A stretch of DNA of 64,000 bases from Cupriavidus pinatubonensis (GCF_019602855.1 NZ_CP080766.1:1488001-1552000), one strand, 5' to 3'. Positions 27,837 to 36,797 are shown, counted from the stretch's first letter. The notes: generated from the sequence alone by a model not told the origin. Made by a program: numbers and translations.

Positions 27837-29045
27837 TCAGGCGGACCGGTCCGCCAGCAGCAGGTTGGCGGTGTTGGTCAGGATGCGATCATTGTTGATC
27901 ATGAGCGGCGCCGACCACAGGTCCCGCAGGTGGCGGCCCAGGCTGAAGGGCGTGCCGTGCTTGTATCCGGCCATGCCGCACACCAGCATTGCGATGTGCA
28001 CAGCTTCGAGCGCCATGGCCGACACGCTGGTCTTGAGGCCGTTCATTTCCGCTGCAAGGTTGAAGACCGCCGACATGCTCTGACCGCTGGCGTCAGCCTG
28101 GCGCTGGCGCTGGTGGGTCAGGGCGAGTTCCAGCCGGCCTTCCAGCATCTGGATGATCGCCACGGCCTCCGCCACACGAGTGGCCGAGGGCGGCAGCGTG
28201 CCCGGCCGGGCGCGGGCCTGGCCCTGGAACAGGGCCTTGGCACGGTGCACGGCATCTGCGGCAATGCCAGTCCACAACGCCGACCACAGGATGTGCGACA
28301 CAGGGGTCATGGTGACATCGGCGATCTCGCCGAACGGCACCGGAATGACCTGGTCGGTATGGCCACGCGCTTCGAGCCTGAAGCCGTTGCTGCATGTGCC
28401 CCGCATGCCCAGCGTATCCCACGCGGACAGGCCTTCCAGCGCGTAGTCGGGCTTGAGCACGCTGACCATCACCTGGTCCGACGGCGACGCGTCAGGACTG
28501 CGCCGTGCAGTCACGAGGATGCCGTCCGCGTGCGCGCCATAGGAGATGGTCGGCGCCATCTTGAGCAGGTGCAGGCTGGTGCCGTCGACATTGACGGCAC
28601 AACCGCTGTTGCGCAGCGCGCCGCCGATGGCTTCTTCGGACGTGGCCGAGGCCAGCAGCAACTGTTCGCCGGCAAGGCGCCGCAGCAGCTGCGCATGCCA
28701 TGCGCTGCCGCTCGCATGGTTGACCAGGCACGCGACCTGGATCTGGTGCATGGCGTAGATCATCCCCGCCGACGCGCACGCGCCGCCGATAACGCGGCAA
28801 ACAGCCGCGATGGTTTCCAGCGACGCGCCGCCTCCGCCAAAGGCGACAGGCACCATGGCACCCAGCAGTTTCTGCTCGCGCAGGACCCCAAAGGCTTCGT
28901 GCGGGAATCGGGCTTCGGTATCGACCTGGTCCGCAAACCGGGCGGCCTCGGTCGCCGCCAGATGAGCACCGGTCAGGCACTGCGCGGCGTCCATGGCCTG
29001 CGCATGCGAATGCGCCAGTTCCACGCTGGCGAGAGCGGGCTTCAT
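27837..29045 (-). CDS. Acyl-CoA-dehydrogenase-like flavoprotein
   Basis: 402 residues. The order of an N-terminal helical domain (EAFGVLREQKLLGAMVPVAF with GGGGASLETIAAVCR), a beta domain and a C-terminal helical domain fits the acyl-CoA dehydrogenase superfamily. I do not see the usual YEGT/YAGT-type C-terminal motif; SLGRHLRDLWSAPLMINNDR resembles the RxxRD end of flavin monooxygenase members. It lies between a carrier protein (overlapping ATGA) and an aminoacyl-carrier ligase. The likely substrate is therefore an aminoacyl-S-carrier, with desaturation or N/C-oxidation as alternatives (inference). Confidence 0.82.
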   Translation of the reverse strand: MKPALASVELAHSHAQAMDAAQCLTGAHLAATEAARFADQVDTEARFPHEAFGVLREQKLLGAMVPVAFGGGGASLETIAAVCRVIGGACASAGMIYAMHQIQVACLVNHASGSAWHAQLLRRLAGEQLLLASATSEEAIGGALRNSGCAVNVDGTSLHLLKMAPTISYGAHADGILVTARRSPDASPSDQVMVSVLKPDYALEGLSAWDTLGMRGTCSNGFRLEARGHTDQVIPVPFGEIADVTMTPVSHILWSALWTGIAADAVHRAKALFQGQARARPGTLPPSATRVAEAVAIIQMLEGRLELALTHQRQRQADASGQSMSAVFNLAAEMNGLKTSVSAMALEAVHIAMLVCGMAGYKHGTPFSLGRHLRDLWSAPLMINNDRILTNTANLLLADRSA

Positions 29046-29293
29046 GCGGCCTCCTGTTCTTGCTTGATCTGCTCGGCCGCGGCGGCGAGCGAGCTGATGC
29101 TGCGGAACAGCTGACGGGTCAGCAGGCGATCGGGAATCTCGATGCCAAGCGTGTTCTCCATCGCGAGCATTACATGCACGGTTGCCAGCGACGAAAGCCC
29201 TGCGGCATACAGGTCGGCCTGATCGTCCAACGACTCGACCGGTACATCAAGCCGGGCAACTTCCGAAAGGATGGTACGTATGGCTGCTTTCAT
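29042..29293 (-). CDS. Acyl/peptidyl carrier protein
   Basis: 83 residues from the ATG at 29293, preceded by GGGAG. The four-helix carrier fold is suggested by the spacing, and the phosphopantetheine site is DLYAAGLSSLATVHVML with Ser35 as the modified residue. Its last codons overlap the dehydrogenase start by four bases, so translation is coupled. It heads the operon carrier-dehydrogenase-ligase-GH2. It should receive an amino acid from the ligase at 26828. Confidence 0.85.
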   Translation of the reverse strand: MKAAIRTILSEVARLDVPVESLDDQADLYAAGLSSLATVHVMLAMENTLGIEIPDRLLTRQLFRSISSLAAAAEQIKQEQEAA

Positions 29294-29512
29294 GCTGGCG
29301 CTCCCGTGTCGGGTTTCTTCCCGGTTTATTGGCATTAGGCCAAAAGAACGGGGCCGAATCGGTGCGCTTCCCCACCAACGTTGCATTTTGGAAGCAGCCC
29401 GTTCCATCTTGGTAACGTCGTTACCGAAGGAGGGCGCATTCGCTGGGCAAAGGGAGGAACCTGTCGCGGTGCCAGTCTCGGCTGCGCGACGTATCGCATC
29501 CCCGTCGCGCCC

Positions 29513-29528
29513 CGCAGAAACGGGTACG
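29513..29528 (-). repeat. Isolated chromid iteron inside the EPS region
   Basis: CGCAGAAACGGGTACG is the exact reverse complement of the origin consensus CGTACCCGTTTCTGCG. It lies between the end of the second kinase gene and the carrier-protein operon promoter region, 27 kb from the origin. Confidence 0.65.
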
Positions 29529-29565
29529 CCCGGCAGGGCCGGGCGTATCGCTGTGGCGTAGTAGG

Positions 29566-31974
29566 TCAGGCTTTTCCGGTCGCGTCGACCTCGGCGGTCA
29601 ACGCCGGATGCTTCGCTTCGGCGCGTGGCAACGGCATCCCCAGATACGGATTAATGCTATTGAAATCCGCCCGATTACTGCGCCGCTGCACCACCCCATT
29701 GAGTATGCCGCCGGCCAGCCGCGCATCGGCGCGCGCCAATCGCTTGAGCGTTTCATTCACCTGATCCGCCGGCGTGACGTCCGCGCGAATGACCAGCAAC
29801 GTCGATCCGGCCAGGCTGGCGACCAGCGTCGCATCGGCAACCGCCATGACGGGCGGCGTGTCGACGATGACCAGATCGAAGCGCCCTGCGCACCGGCGCA
29901 GGTTGTCGGCCAGCGTCGGCAACATCAGCAGCTCCGACGGGTTGGGCGGCGTCTGCCCGTGGGTGAGGATGAACAGGCCATTGACCACGGTCGGCCGGAC
30001 AGCTTCGGCAATCTGCAGGCAGCCAGACAACACCTCCGCGAGCCCGCCTTCAGGTGATTGGTCAAACCACTCGGCAATCTTGCCCCGGCGCAGGTCAGCG
30101 TCGACGAGCAGCACGCGCTGCCCCGCCTCCGCGAACAGCACCGCGAGGTTGACCGCGGAGAACGTCTTGCCCGCGCCTGCCGCAGGACTCGTCACGGCGA
30201 TGACGCTATCGGGTGCCACGCGCAGCGAGAAATGCAGCGCCGCGCGCAAGGTGCGCAGCCCTTCCACCGCGAGCGAGTGCGGCGCCCGCCGGGCCAGCAG
30301 GAAATGATCGTGCAGTCCCTGCCTCAGGAGCCGTTCGCTTTCCGCGTATTCGCTGTCGGCTTCGTCGACGCCCGATGCATCGACCACCGAGGTGCCCGGA
30401 CGCGGCGCCTCCAGGCGGCCGTTTGCCTGCAGGGCAAAACCCGCAGCAATACCAAGGCGACGCTTGGCTTCGATCTCGCGTTCGAGTTCCACCTGTTCGT
30501 CGCTGAACGCGACATCGCCGAGCATGGCGATGCCGAGCCGCTCTTCCGCGTCGTTGGTCGTCGCCACCGACGGCTTCAGCCGCTGGCGTACGCCGACACC
30601 GACCACACCAAGGCAAAGCCCCAGCAGCATGCCACTGGAAACGAACGGCCACGCGCCAGGCCCTACTGGCCGCGTCGGGACAATCGCGGTGTCGACCACA
30701 CGCATCTGGCTTGAGTTGTCCGCGCGCAGCAGGGACAACTGCTCGACCTTCGTGCGCAGCGTCATGTACATGTCTTCAGCCACCTTGACGTCGCGTGCCA
30801 GTGCCACCGATTCGCGCTCGGAAGCCGACAGGCTCTGCATGCGCGCATCGATCTCCGCGCGCTCGCGTGTCATCTGCTGGATCTGGCTGTCGACGGTCTT
30901 GACCTCGTTGGCGTCCGTGGTGAAACGCTGCAGCAGCTTCGTGCGCTCGAGCCTGAGGGCCGCAATCTGGCGCTGGTACTCCATGCTGTTGTTCAGGAAC
31001 GATTGCGCGTCGCGGCTGGGCTGCATCGAACCGGTGCGGGCGCGATAGCGGCTCAGCGAATCCTCAGCACGCGCGAGTTCGGCCTGCACGCGCGGCAACT
31101 CGCCGGTCAGGAAGGCAAGCGTGTCGGCGGCGTCGCCGCGGCGCTGCGCGGTCTGCCCGTTGATGTAACCGCGTGTCACGCCGTTCACGAGCGCGGCGGC
31201 GGCATCCGGGTCCGGGAACTGCCATGCGATGCGTACGGTGCTGCCGGCTGCGTCCGCGCTTTCGTTTTCGACGGCAAGGCCCAGCCGGATCGCGTCGGCG
31301 GTACGCGCCGGGTCATGGCGCGTGAGCAGGAAGCGCGTGCCGGGCGCGGCATCAATGCGCGCTACCCGCAGTTCCACGCCATTGCCCGCGGCATTCTCGC
31401 CGACGACGCCCTCTACCAGCTTTGTGTCCTGGTAGCTGATGCGGTAGCTGCCATCGCGCAACACTTCGAACAGCATGGGCTGGTCCACCAGCCTTTCGGG
31501 CACCGCAAGGCTGTCCAGCTGCAACCGTTCACCGCCCCATGCATAGCCCAGCCAGCTGCCGCGCGGCTGTCCCGGCGTGGACCACCGCTCGACGAGCCTG
31601 CCAACAAGCGGCGCGCGCACGGGCCTGGCGGAGATGTCCAGGTGCAGTTGTTCGACCACCGGCGACACCACCGCGCGGCTGCGCAGCAGGCCCGCGTCAA
31701 GCGGTGCGCCCTGCGGCGTCTGCGCGACGTTGCCGATGTTGCGTACCGCGCCGTCCTTGCCCTCCACCTGGACCAGCGCCTGGGCGCGGTACTCCAGCGG
31801 GGACGACAGTGCGATCACGCCGCCGATCGCCGCGCCAGCCACGCCGGCCGCGACGATCCACCCCATATGGTCCAGCAACGCGCGCGCCTGCAAAGCGCGC
31901 GGCGCCGGGGCTTCACGCCGGGGGGCCTCCCGGTCGGCCGGTGCACCGGCATATGACAGTCTGCTCACGGACAC
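29566..31974 (-). CDS. Second Wzc-like polysaccharide kinase, without C-terminal Tyr cluster
   Basis: About 800 residues. It starts at GTG 31974 or, with better spacing to GGAG, at GTG 31968. It has a Wzz-type N-domain with a membrane helix (MGWIVAAGVAGAAIGGVIAL), coiled coils (around SLSRYRARTG and RERAEIDARM) and a second helix (GAWPFVSSGMLLGLCLGVVG). The kinase domain has SPAAGAGKTFSAVNLA, VLLVDADLRRGKIAEWF and LVIVDTPPVMAVAD. The tail (NPYLGMPLPRAEAKHPA) has one Tyr, against six in the paralogue at 18553. It has no adjacent Wza or phosphatase gene. It may serve the neighbouring cassette or modulate chain length. Confidence 0.85.
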   Translation of the reverse strand: MSVSRLSYAGAPADREAPRREAPAPRALQARALLDHMGWIVAAGVAGAAIGGVIALSSPLEYRAQALVQVEGKDGAVRNIGNVAQTPQGAPLDAGLLRSRAVVSPVVEQLHLDISARPVRAPLVGRLVERWSTPGQPRGSWLGYAWGGERLQLDSLAVPERLVDQPMLFEVLRDGSYRISYQDTKLVEGVVGENAAGNGVELRVARIDAAPGTRFLLTRHDPARTADAIRLGLAVENESADAAGSTVRIAWQFPDPDAAAALVNGVTRGYINGQTAQRRGDAADTLAFLTGELPRVQAELARAEDSLSRYRARTGSMQPSRDAQSFLNNSMEYQRQIAALRLERTKLLQRFTTDANEVKTVDSQIQQMTRERAEIDARMQSLSASERESVALARDVKVAEDMYMTLRTKVEQLSLLRADNSSQMRVVDTAIVPTRPVGPGAWPFVSSGMLLGLCLGVVGVGVRQRLKPSVATTNDAEERLGIAMLGDVAFSDEQVELEREIEAKRRLGIAAGFALQANGRLEAPRPGTSVVDASGVDEADSEYAESERLLRQGLHDHFLLARRAPHSLAVEGLRTLRAALHFSLRVAPDSVIAVTSPAAGAGKTFSAVNLAVLFAEAGQRVLLVDADLRRGKIAEWFDQSPEGGLAEVLSGCLQIAEAVRPTVVNGLFILTHGQTPPNPSELLMLPTLADNLRRCAGRFDLVIVDTPPVMAVADATLVASLAGSTLLVIRADVTPADQVNETLKRLARADARLAGGILNGVVQRRSNRADFNSINPYLGMPLPRAEAKHPALTAEVDATGKA

Positions 31975-32056
31975 TGCTCCTCAAAACCATGAAGGCCGGA
32001 TACCGCAGCGCAGGCTGCGTCACCGGCCATACCTGCTCACTTCCGGCTTTCCGGTC

Positions 32057-32779
32057 TCAGGCATGCGCCAGGGCGGGCAGCAGGCGGTCGTATTCGCGCT
32101 TGACCAGCTTGTAGCACTCGCAAGAGTGCTTCTCCAGCCCGCATCGGTCGAGCACCGTGATGTGGCCGCGGCTGTGATGGATCAGGCCGAGGTCTTCGAG
32201 CTTGCCCGCGGCTTCGGTCACGCCCTCGCGGCGCACCCCCAGCATGTTGGCGATGACCTGCTGCGTGATCACCAGCTCGTTCGAACTGAGCCGGTCGACG
32301 GCCAGCAGCAGCCAGCGGCACAGTTGCTTGTTCAGGGAGTGGTGGCGGTTGCACGCCGCGGTCTGTGCGATCTGCGTGAGCATGGCCTGCACGTACAGCA
32401 GCGTGACGCGTTGAAGCGTGGGCGTGCGGGGCAGCTCGGAACGCAGCAGGCGAGCGGGGATGCGATAGGCCAGGCCCGGGCTGCGCACTTCCACGCGGCA
32501 CGGCATAGTGTCGCCACCGGTGACTACGGGAACGCCGACCAGGCCTTCGTTGCCGACCGCGGCGATCTCCACGGTGGCGCCGTCCTCGAGCAGGGACAGC
32601 AGCGACACCACCGACGTGGTCGGGAAATACACGTGGACGATGCGTTGTCCGGAATCGGTCAGCAACTCGCCGGCGCGCAGGCGCACCAGTTCGACGTGCT
32701 GCGCCAGCGATTCCCATTCGCTGCGCGGTAATGCATTGAGCAGATAGTTGGCATTCAGATCCGAGCGATGCGTGATCAT
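32057..32779 (-). CDS. Crp/Fnr-family transcriptional regulator
   Basis: 240 residues. An N-terminal cyclic-nucleotide-binding-like beta domain (LLTDSGQRIVHVYFPTTSVV, GATVEIAAVGNEGLVGVPVV) and a long dimer helix are followed by a winged HTH (LVITQQVIANMLGVRREGVT). No Fe-S Cys set of FNR is seen at the N-terminus. The GVPVV / RREGVT pattern occurs in EPS- and stress-linked members in Burkholderiaceae. It sits 83 bases upstream of the second kinase gene on the same strand and may control it. The effector is unknown. Confidence 0.85.
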   Translation of the reverse strand: MITHRSDLNANYLLNALPRSEWESLAQHVELVRLRAGELLTDSGQRIVHVYFPTTSVVSLLSLLEDGATVEIAAVGNEGLVGVPVVTGGDTMPCRVEVRSPGLAYRIPARLLRSELPRTPTLQRVTLLYVQAMLTQIAQTAACNRHHSLNKQLCRWLLLAVDRLSSNELVITQQVIANMLGVRREGVTEAAGKLEDLGLIHHSRGHITVLDRCGLEKHSCECYKLVKREYDRLLPALAHA

Positions 32780-33130
32780 TTCCTACCCCCCTGTCCAATC
32801 CCAAGCCCGTCTCCGGGCAAGAATCTACCCGCCGGCGCCGCGCACCCCCAACTACTCTGCCGCAGGGCCCGGCCGCACCAGACCGGTCTGTCGCCTGCCA
32901 GGATCGCAGGCCCGGCGTTTGCGTTCGTTTTCCCGTCAGCGTTGCCGCGGACCCCATCCATGCGGCAATCGAGCTGGTCCGGTGTCTTTATTAAGCTCCA
33001 TGGAACGTCAATGGGACAGTAGGCAGACGGTTGGTGCCCCGTCATCCATTGGTAGGTTGGCCGGATAGCGGACATGCTTGCCGCACGCACGCGGGGGGTG
33101 GCCTTTGGGCAGGAACAGAAGCGGAAAACG
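32780..33130. other. Intergenic region between regulator and GH2-like gene
   Basis: About 350 bases between the start of the Crp/Fnr gene and the end of the GH2-like gene on the same strand. It should carry the regulator's promoter. No strong repeat, terminator or small gene was identified. Confidence 0.35.
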
Positions 33131-35251
33131 CTACGCCCCGTAGTGGACGGGCGCGTCCTGGTTGAGTGCGCGGACCTTTCCAGCGGGGCACATGGCAGGA
33201 TGAAGGGCATGCCCGCCTTCATGCAAAAGACGGATGCGGATGCGTCCGCCCGGTGCAAGGTGAAACCAGTCCTGCGACGGCTGAAGCACGTCGTCTTCGA
33301 TATGCACCCAGCGCGCAAAATGCGTGGCCGATATCTCAAGCCACCACTGCTCCGCATACCGCTGCACTTCGACGTGCAGGCCGGCTTGCGGCAACGCGTC
33401 GGCGCGGCGATCGGGCAGGTGCGCGGCCTGGCTGAGCAGCTCGCCACTGCGAGCGTCCGACAACGTGGCCAGCACGACATCTGCCGCTGCCGCCGCTCCG
33501 CCCTGTTGTGGCTGCGGCGCCAGCACAAGCACAGCGCGCGCTTGCAGGCAAAGCACATGGTCGGCCTCGGCGTGTACCTGTGCGCCGTTCCGGATCCAGC
33601 AAACCCGCACGCGGACCTCACGCGGCGCGGCTGTTTCATTGGACAAGTCCAGCCGGATGCTGTCGCTGCCGTTGCTGCCGTTGTTACTGATCAGCACCTG
33701 CAACGGACGGCATGCCGCACGCATGGCATGCCAGCCGGATTTCGGGCGGCCGCACACATCAACCAGGCCTGTGCCGTTGGCCAGCAGCACATCGTGCAGC
33801 GATGGCGCCAGCGCCAGTCCCGCGCTACTGCCGTCGCGACGGCAACCGGCGATGAGATCATTCACGAGATCGGCAGCGAGCGCGCGCGACAGGCGCAGGT
33901 AGCGCTGCGCATCGGTCCGGCGCAGATGCGGGGGATCCACGTCATACAGCGTGCGCAGCTGGCGGTCGCGCGCATCCTCGGCATCCCATAGCGTGCCGAC
34001 CGGATGCGGCACGCTGGCCTTCCAGCTCGGATCGGCCACGGCGTGCGACAGGCCGAGCGCTTCAAGCGTACGCGCGCACGGCACGCCAGCGATCTCGGGC
34101 AGCCATGCGGTGTCTGCCGGAGCCATGCCGTCGCGCCAGAGCAGCATGCCGGCGGCCTCGCACGCAGCTCGAATATCCGCGGCAGGCGCGCCATCGCGAT
34201 CGAGATACAGCACGTTCAGGCCCGCGCCGCGCGCGAGCCGCATCCAGCGCCGCGTGGCCAGCGGCGATGCTGCCAGTGCGGCCAGTTCCTCGGCGGCCAG
34301 TCGCGCGCCGCGGCAAAACACTGGCACGTCATTGATGCGGGGGTACGGCATGTGTCCCTGCCTGTCGCGCCGGACGCTGCGCAAACCGATTTGCCCGCAG
34401 TCGAGTGCATGCGCGCCAGCCTCGGCCACGATGCGATAGCGGGCGGGCCGGCCGTGGGTATGCGGCCACCATGGATCGGGATGCGCAAGACGCACCTGCG
34501 CCGTCAGCGTGAAGGCATCTTCGCGCGTGAGTGACGCCTGGACTGCGCATCGCGCATTGCCGACGTTCAGCGTTGCCCGCAACGGTGCCTCGCCATGCAG
34601 GTGCAGGCGCATGCGGACCACGCCGTCGCCGTCTTCCAGTCCGGCGGAAAGGTCCATGGCAGCATCGGCAAGGACATCGCCACCGGCGACGTCAAGCACT
34701 TCGACCGGCTGCAGCACGCCGACGGCATGCAAAGGCTTCCCCTCTGCCGCCGCATGTCCGATCACACCGGACATCGGGAACGCACCGGCCTGGCGCCAGA
34801 ACAGCGTGGCGCGCGCGCCATGCAGCCGCGGCACGATCGCGCGAAAGCACAGGTGCAACGTGTTAAGGCCTGCCAGTTCGACCTCGGCATCGCAGGCATC
34901 GCCCGGCGCTTGCGGAGCGGAAATCTCGCGGCCATTCAGCCATGCCTGCGCAGTGCCGGCCAGCCCGCGCAGGCGCAGGACCCGACGGCCAGTCGCGGCG
35001 AAACGCAGGCGGTACCAGTAGTCGTGGCGATGCACGGCCACCGGCGCCGAGTCGCGCAAGCGTCCCGACACGCGCATCGCGTCGGCCACTGTGCCCGGCA
35101 CCGGCGCCGGCAGCCACGACGCGCGTTCGTCGAGGCACGCGGGGCTGTCGGCGGCGCCGGGCAGGGTCTCCAACCACGACCAGTCGCCCGACACGCGCCA
35201 GCCGCCTGGCACGCGCTTGTCGCCGCGTGCGATCGTGGCCGGAACCGTCAC
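33131..35251 (-). CDS. GH2-like protein lacking the catalytic core (paralogue of 24237-26798)
   Basis: 706 residues from a GTG whose last two bases are part of the TGA stop of the upstream DUF1839 gene (GTGA overlap). It aligns along its length with the 853-residue paralogue: APVPGTVADAMRVSGRLRDS, DPWWPHTHGRPARYRIVAEA, RQLRTLYDVDPPHLRRTDAQ, GRPKSGWHAM. Between GMLLWRD and GVPCARTLEALG about 118 residues are missing, including both positions expected to carry the catalytic Glu residues. The frame is intact, so it is probably expressed as a non-catalytic sugar-binding or scaffold protein. Confidence 0.8.
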   Translation of the reverse strand: MTVPATIARGDKRVPGGWRVSGDWSWLETLPGAADSPACLDERASWLPAPVPGTVADAMRVSGRLRDSAPVAVHRHDYWYRLRFAATGRRVLRLRGLAGTAQAWLNGREISAPQAPGDACDAEVELAGLNTLHLCFRAIVPRLHGARATLFWRQAGAFPMSGVIGHAAAEGKPLHAVGVLQPVEVLDVAGGDVLADAAMDLSAGLEDGDGVVRMRLHLHGEAPLRATLNVGNARCAVQASLTREDAFTLTAQVRLAHPDPWWPHTHGRPARYRIVAEAGAHALDCGQIGLRSVRRDRQGHMPYPRINDVPVFCRGARLAAEELAALAASPLATRRWMRLARGAGLNVLYLDRDGAPAADIRAACEAAGMLLWRDGMAPADTAWLPEIAGVPCARTLEALGLSHAVADPSWKASVPHPVGTLWDAEDARDRQLRTLYDVDPPHLRRTDAQRYLRLSRALAADLVNDLIAGCRRDGSSAGLALAPSLHDVLLANGTGLVDVCGRPKSGWHAMRAACRPLQVLISNNGSNGSDSIRLDLSNETAAPREVRVRVCWIRNGAQVHAEADHVLCLQARAVLVLAPQPQQGGAAAAADVVLATLSDARSGELLSQAAHLPDRRADALPQAGLHVEVQRYAEQWWLEISATHFARWVHIEDDVLQPSQDWFHLAPGGRIRIRLLHEGGHALHPAMCPAGKVRALNQDAPVHYGA

Positions 35252-36231
35252 GCCGTGCTCCCGCCGAAATGCCGCGCCAGCACTGGCACGCAGGCTTGGT
35301 ACGAGGCTTCGAGCTGGTCCAGGCAATCTTCGCAGGTATCCGGCTTGCGGCTGATCACCGCGCGCATCAGCCGGAACTGCATGACCATCGCTTCCGATGC
35401 CATGGTGTAGCAAGCCTCGGCCGTCTTGTCCGGCACCTGCTCACCTTGCATGACCAGCCAGCGCAGATAGCGCGCCAGCAGTTCGAAGTTGGCGCCGAGC
35501 TGGCGCAGCACGCCGGCCGCGTAGTGATGAAAGCCAGGCTCGCCGCGCGCCATCAGGCGATCGAGATGCTCGGGGAACGCCGCGCGGAATGTGCTGACCG
35601 GGTTGTCGCGCGGGCGGTTGGCCAGGTGAAAGCGGAAGAGTTCAAGCGACGCCTGCAGCAACGATGCCTCGCTGTGCGTGCAGGGATTGCGGCGCACGAC
35701 GTCGGCATGGGCATAGAGCTGGACTTCCGGTATGCGCCCTCCCGGCGCGCGGCCGAAGAGCGCGGTGTAGTCCTCGCCGCTGGCGGTGTGATAGCCATCG
35801 GAGTGGAAGTAACCGACGGCCAGCGCATCGGGAATCATCACGTCGATGCCAATGCATGAGAGCGTGCGCTGTCGCTGGTAAGCCGCGCCCGGCGCGGGCG
35901 GCAACTGGGTGCTGTCGACCTCCATCACCACGATATTGCCGCGGCAGGTCTGCGCGGCGACGTGGCTTTCGAGCGAGTCGTATAACGTCAGGGCATGGAT
36001 GCTCAGGCCGAACAGCCGCTCGAGGTCGGCATCGGGTATCCGGCACTGCGTGAAATGGTCGGCTTCAAACGCCTGCCTGACCGTGCAGGGCAGCGCGGCC
36101 ACCGGTGGCAGGTCCAGGCCATGCAGCAGTTCAATCCAGAGATCCACGTGGCTGTTGACGTGAGACCAGACCGGATTCCCGCCTCGCAATCCCGGACCGC
36201 CACGTCCACGCATCTTCGTGTCGCCGTACAC
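35248..36231 (-). CDS. DUF1839 family protein, copy 2
   Basis: 327 residues. The start is a GTG with GGAGG six bases upstream. It parallels copy 1 (23132): SHVDLWIELLHGLDLPP, FEADHFTQCRIPDADLERLF, LARYLRWLVMQGE and a C-terminal pair of Cys (PDTCEDCLDQLE). The function of the family is unknown to me. It is translationally coupled to the catalytically dead GH2 gene, which supports a working relation between the two families. In copy 1 the two genes are convergent instead. Confidence 0.75.
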   Translation of the reverse strand: MYGDTKMRGRGGPGLRGGNPVWSHVNSHVDLWIELLHGLDLPPVAALPCTVRQAFEADHFTQCRIPDADLERLFGLSIHALTLYDSLESHVAAQTCRGNIVVMEVDSTQLPPAPGAAYQRQRTLSCIGIDVMIPDALAVGYFHSDGYHTASGEDYTALFGRAPGGRIPEVQLYAHADVVRRNPCTHSEASLLQASLELFRFHLANRPRDNPVSTFRAAFPEHLDRLMARGEPGFHHYAAGVLRQLGANFELLARYLRWLVMQGEQVPDKTAEACYTMASEAMVMQFRLMRAVISRKPDTCEDCLDQLEASYQACVPVLARHFGGSTA

Positions 36232-36797
36232 TATTGGCCTCCGCGCGTGCCAAGACGTTGCGTTCGCGGGCGCGCACGGTCAGGGTTGCCGGCGCACCTA
36301 CGCGCCAGCAACTCGATTGTCCGTGCATTCACTCCTGTCCTGCGCGCCTTCCCCCAACCGTGTCCGTTGCTTTCGCGACCGGTTGTGCTGGCGATCATTG
36401 CGCGGCGTGTTCCCGCCAGTCTGTTGGACGGCGCACAAAGTTCTGCAGCCCTGTGCGCGGCGGCTCGCGCAAGGCGTTAGAGACCCCTCCGCTAGGGTTG
36501 AGGCATGGATGAATACTTGGTGCGCGGGGCCGCACGCATGATGCTTCTGGCTAATGGAGCGAGTGACGGCGATTGCCTATCGTCGATGAGACGTGCAAGC
36601 GCTACATGCCTTGCACGGTTCAAAGCCCGCATGGTCCCCCGGTCGGCGGGCTTCTTTTTTGGAGGCGTCCCATCGGGATTGCGCGGGGCGTGTGAAACCG
36701 GGGTACGGCATGGCAGATGCCATCTCCCCGAACCGTCTCCGGGGGTGCATTGCGCAGAAAGTCCGCCGAAAGGACCGGACGGGACCAAGGACGAGAG
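36232..36797. other. Gene-poor region containing a terminator
   Basis: The left side should carry the promoter of the DUF1839-GH2 pair. A strong plus-strand terminator (36623-36660) has no obvious plus-strand gene before it. An ATG at 36505 opens a frame through the terminator, which makes a protein unlikely. Confidence 0.4.
36623..36660 (+). terminator. Rho-independent terminator
   Basis: AAGCCCGC pairs with GCGGGCTT around a 15-base loop and is followed by CTTTTTT. It ends an unidentified plus-strand transcript, possibly a small RNA starting somewhere after 36240. Confidence 0.7.

Noticed and set aside
27810..29114. 434-codon plus-strand frame
   Set aside because: Antisense to the acyl-CoA-dehydrogenase-like gene, which has clear motifs.
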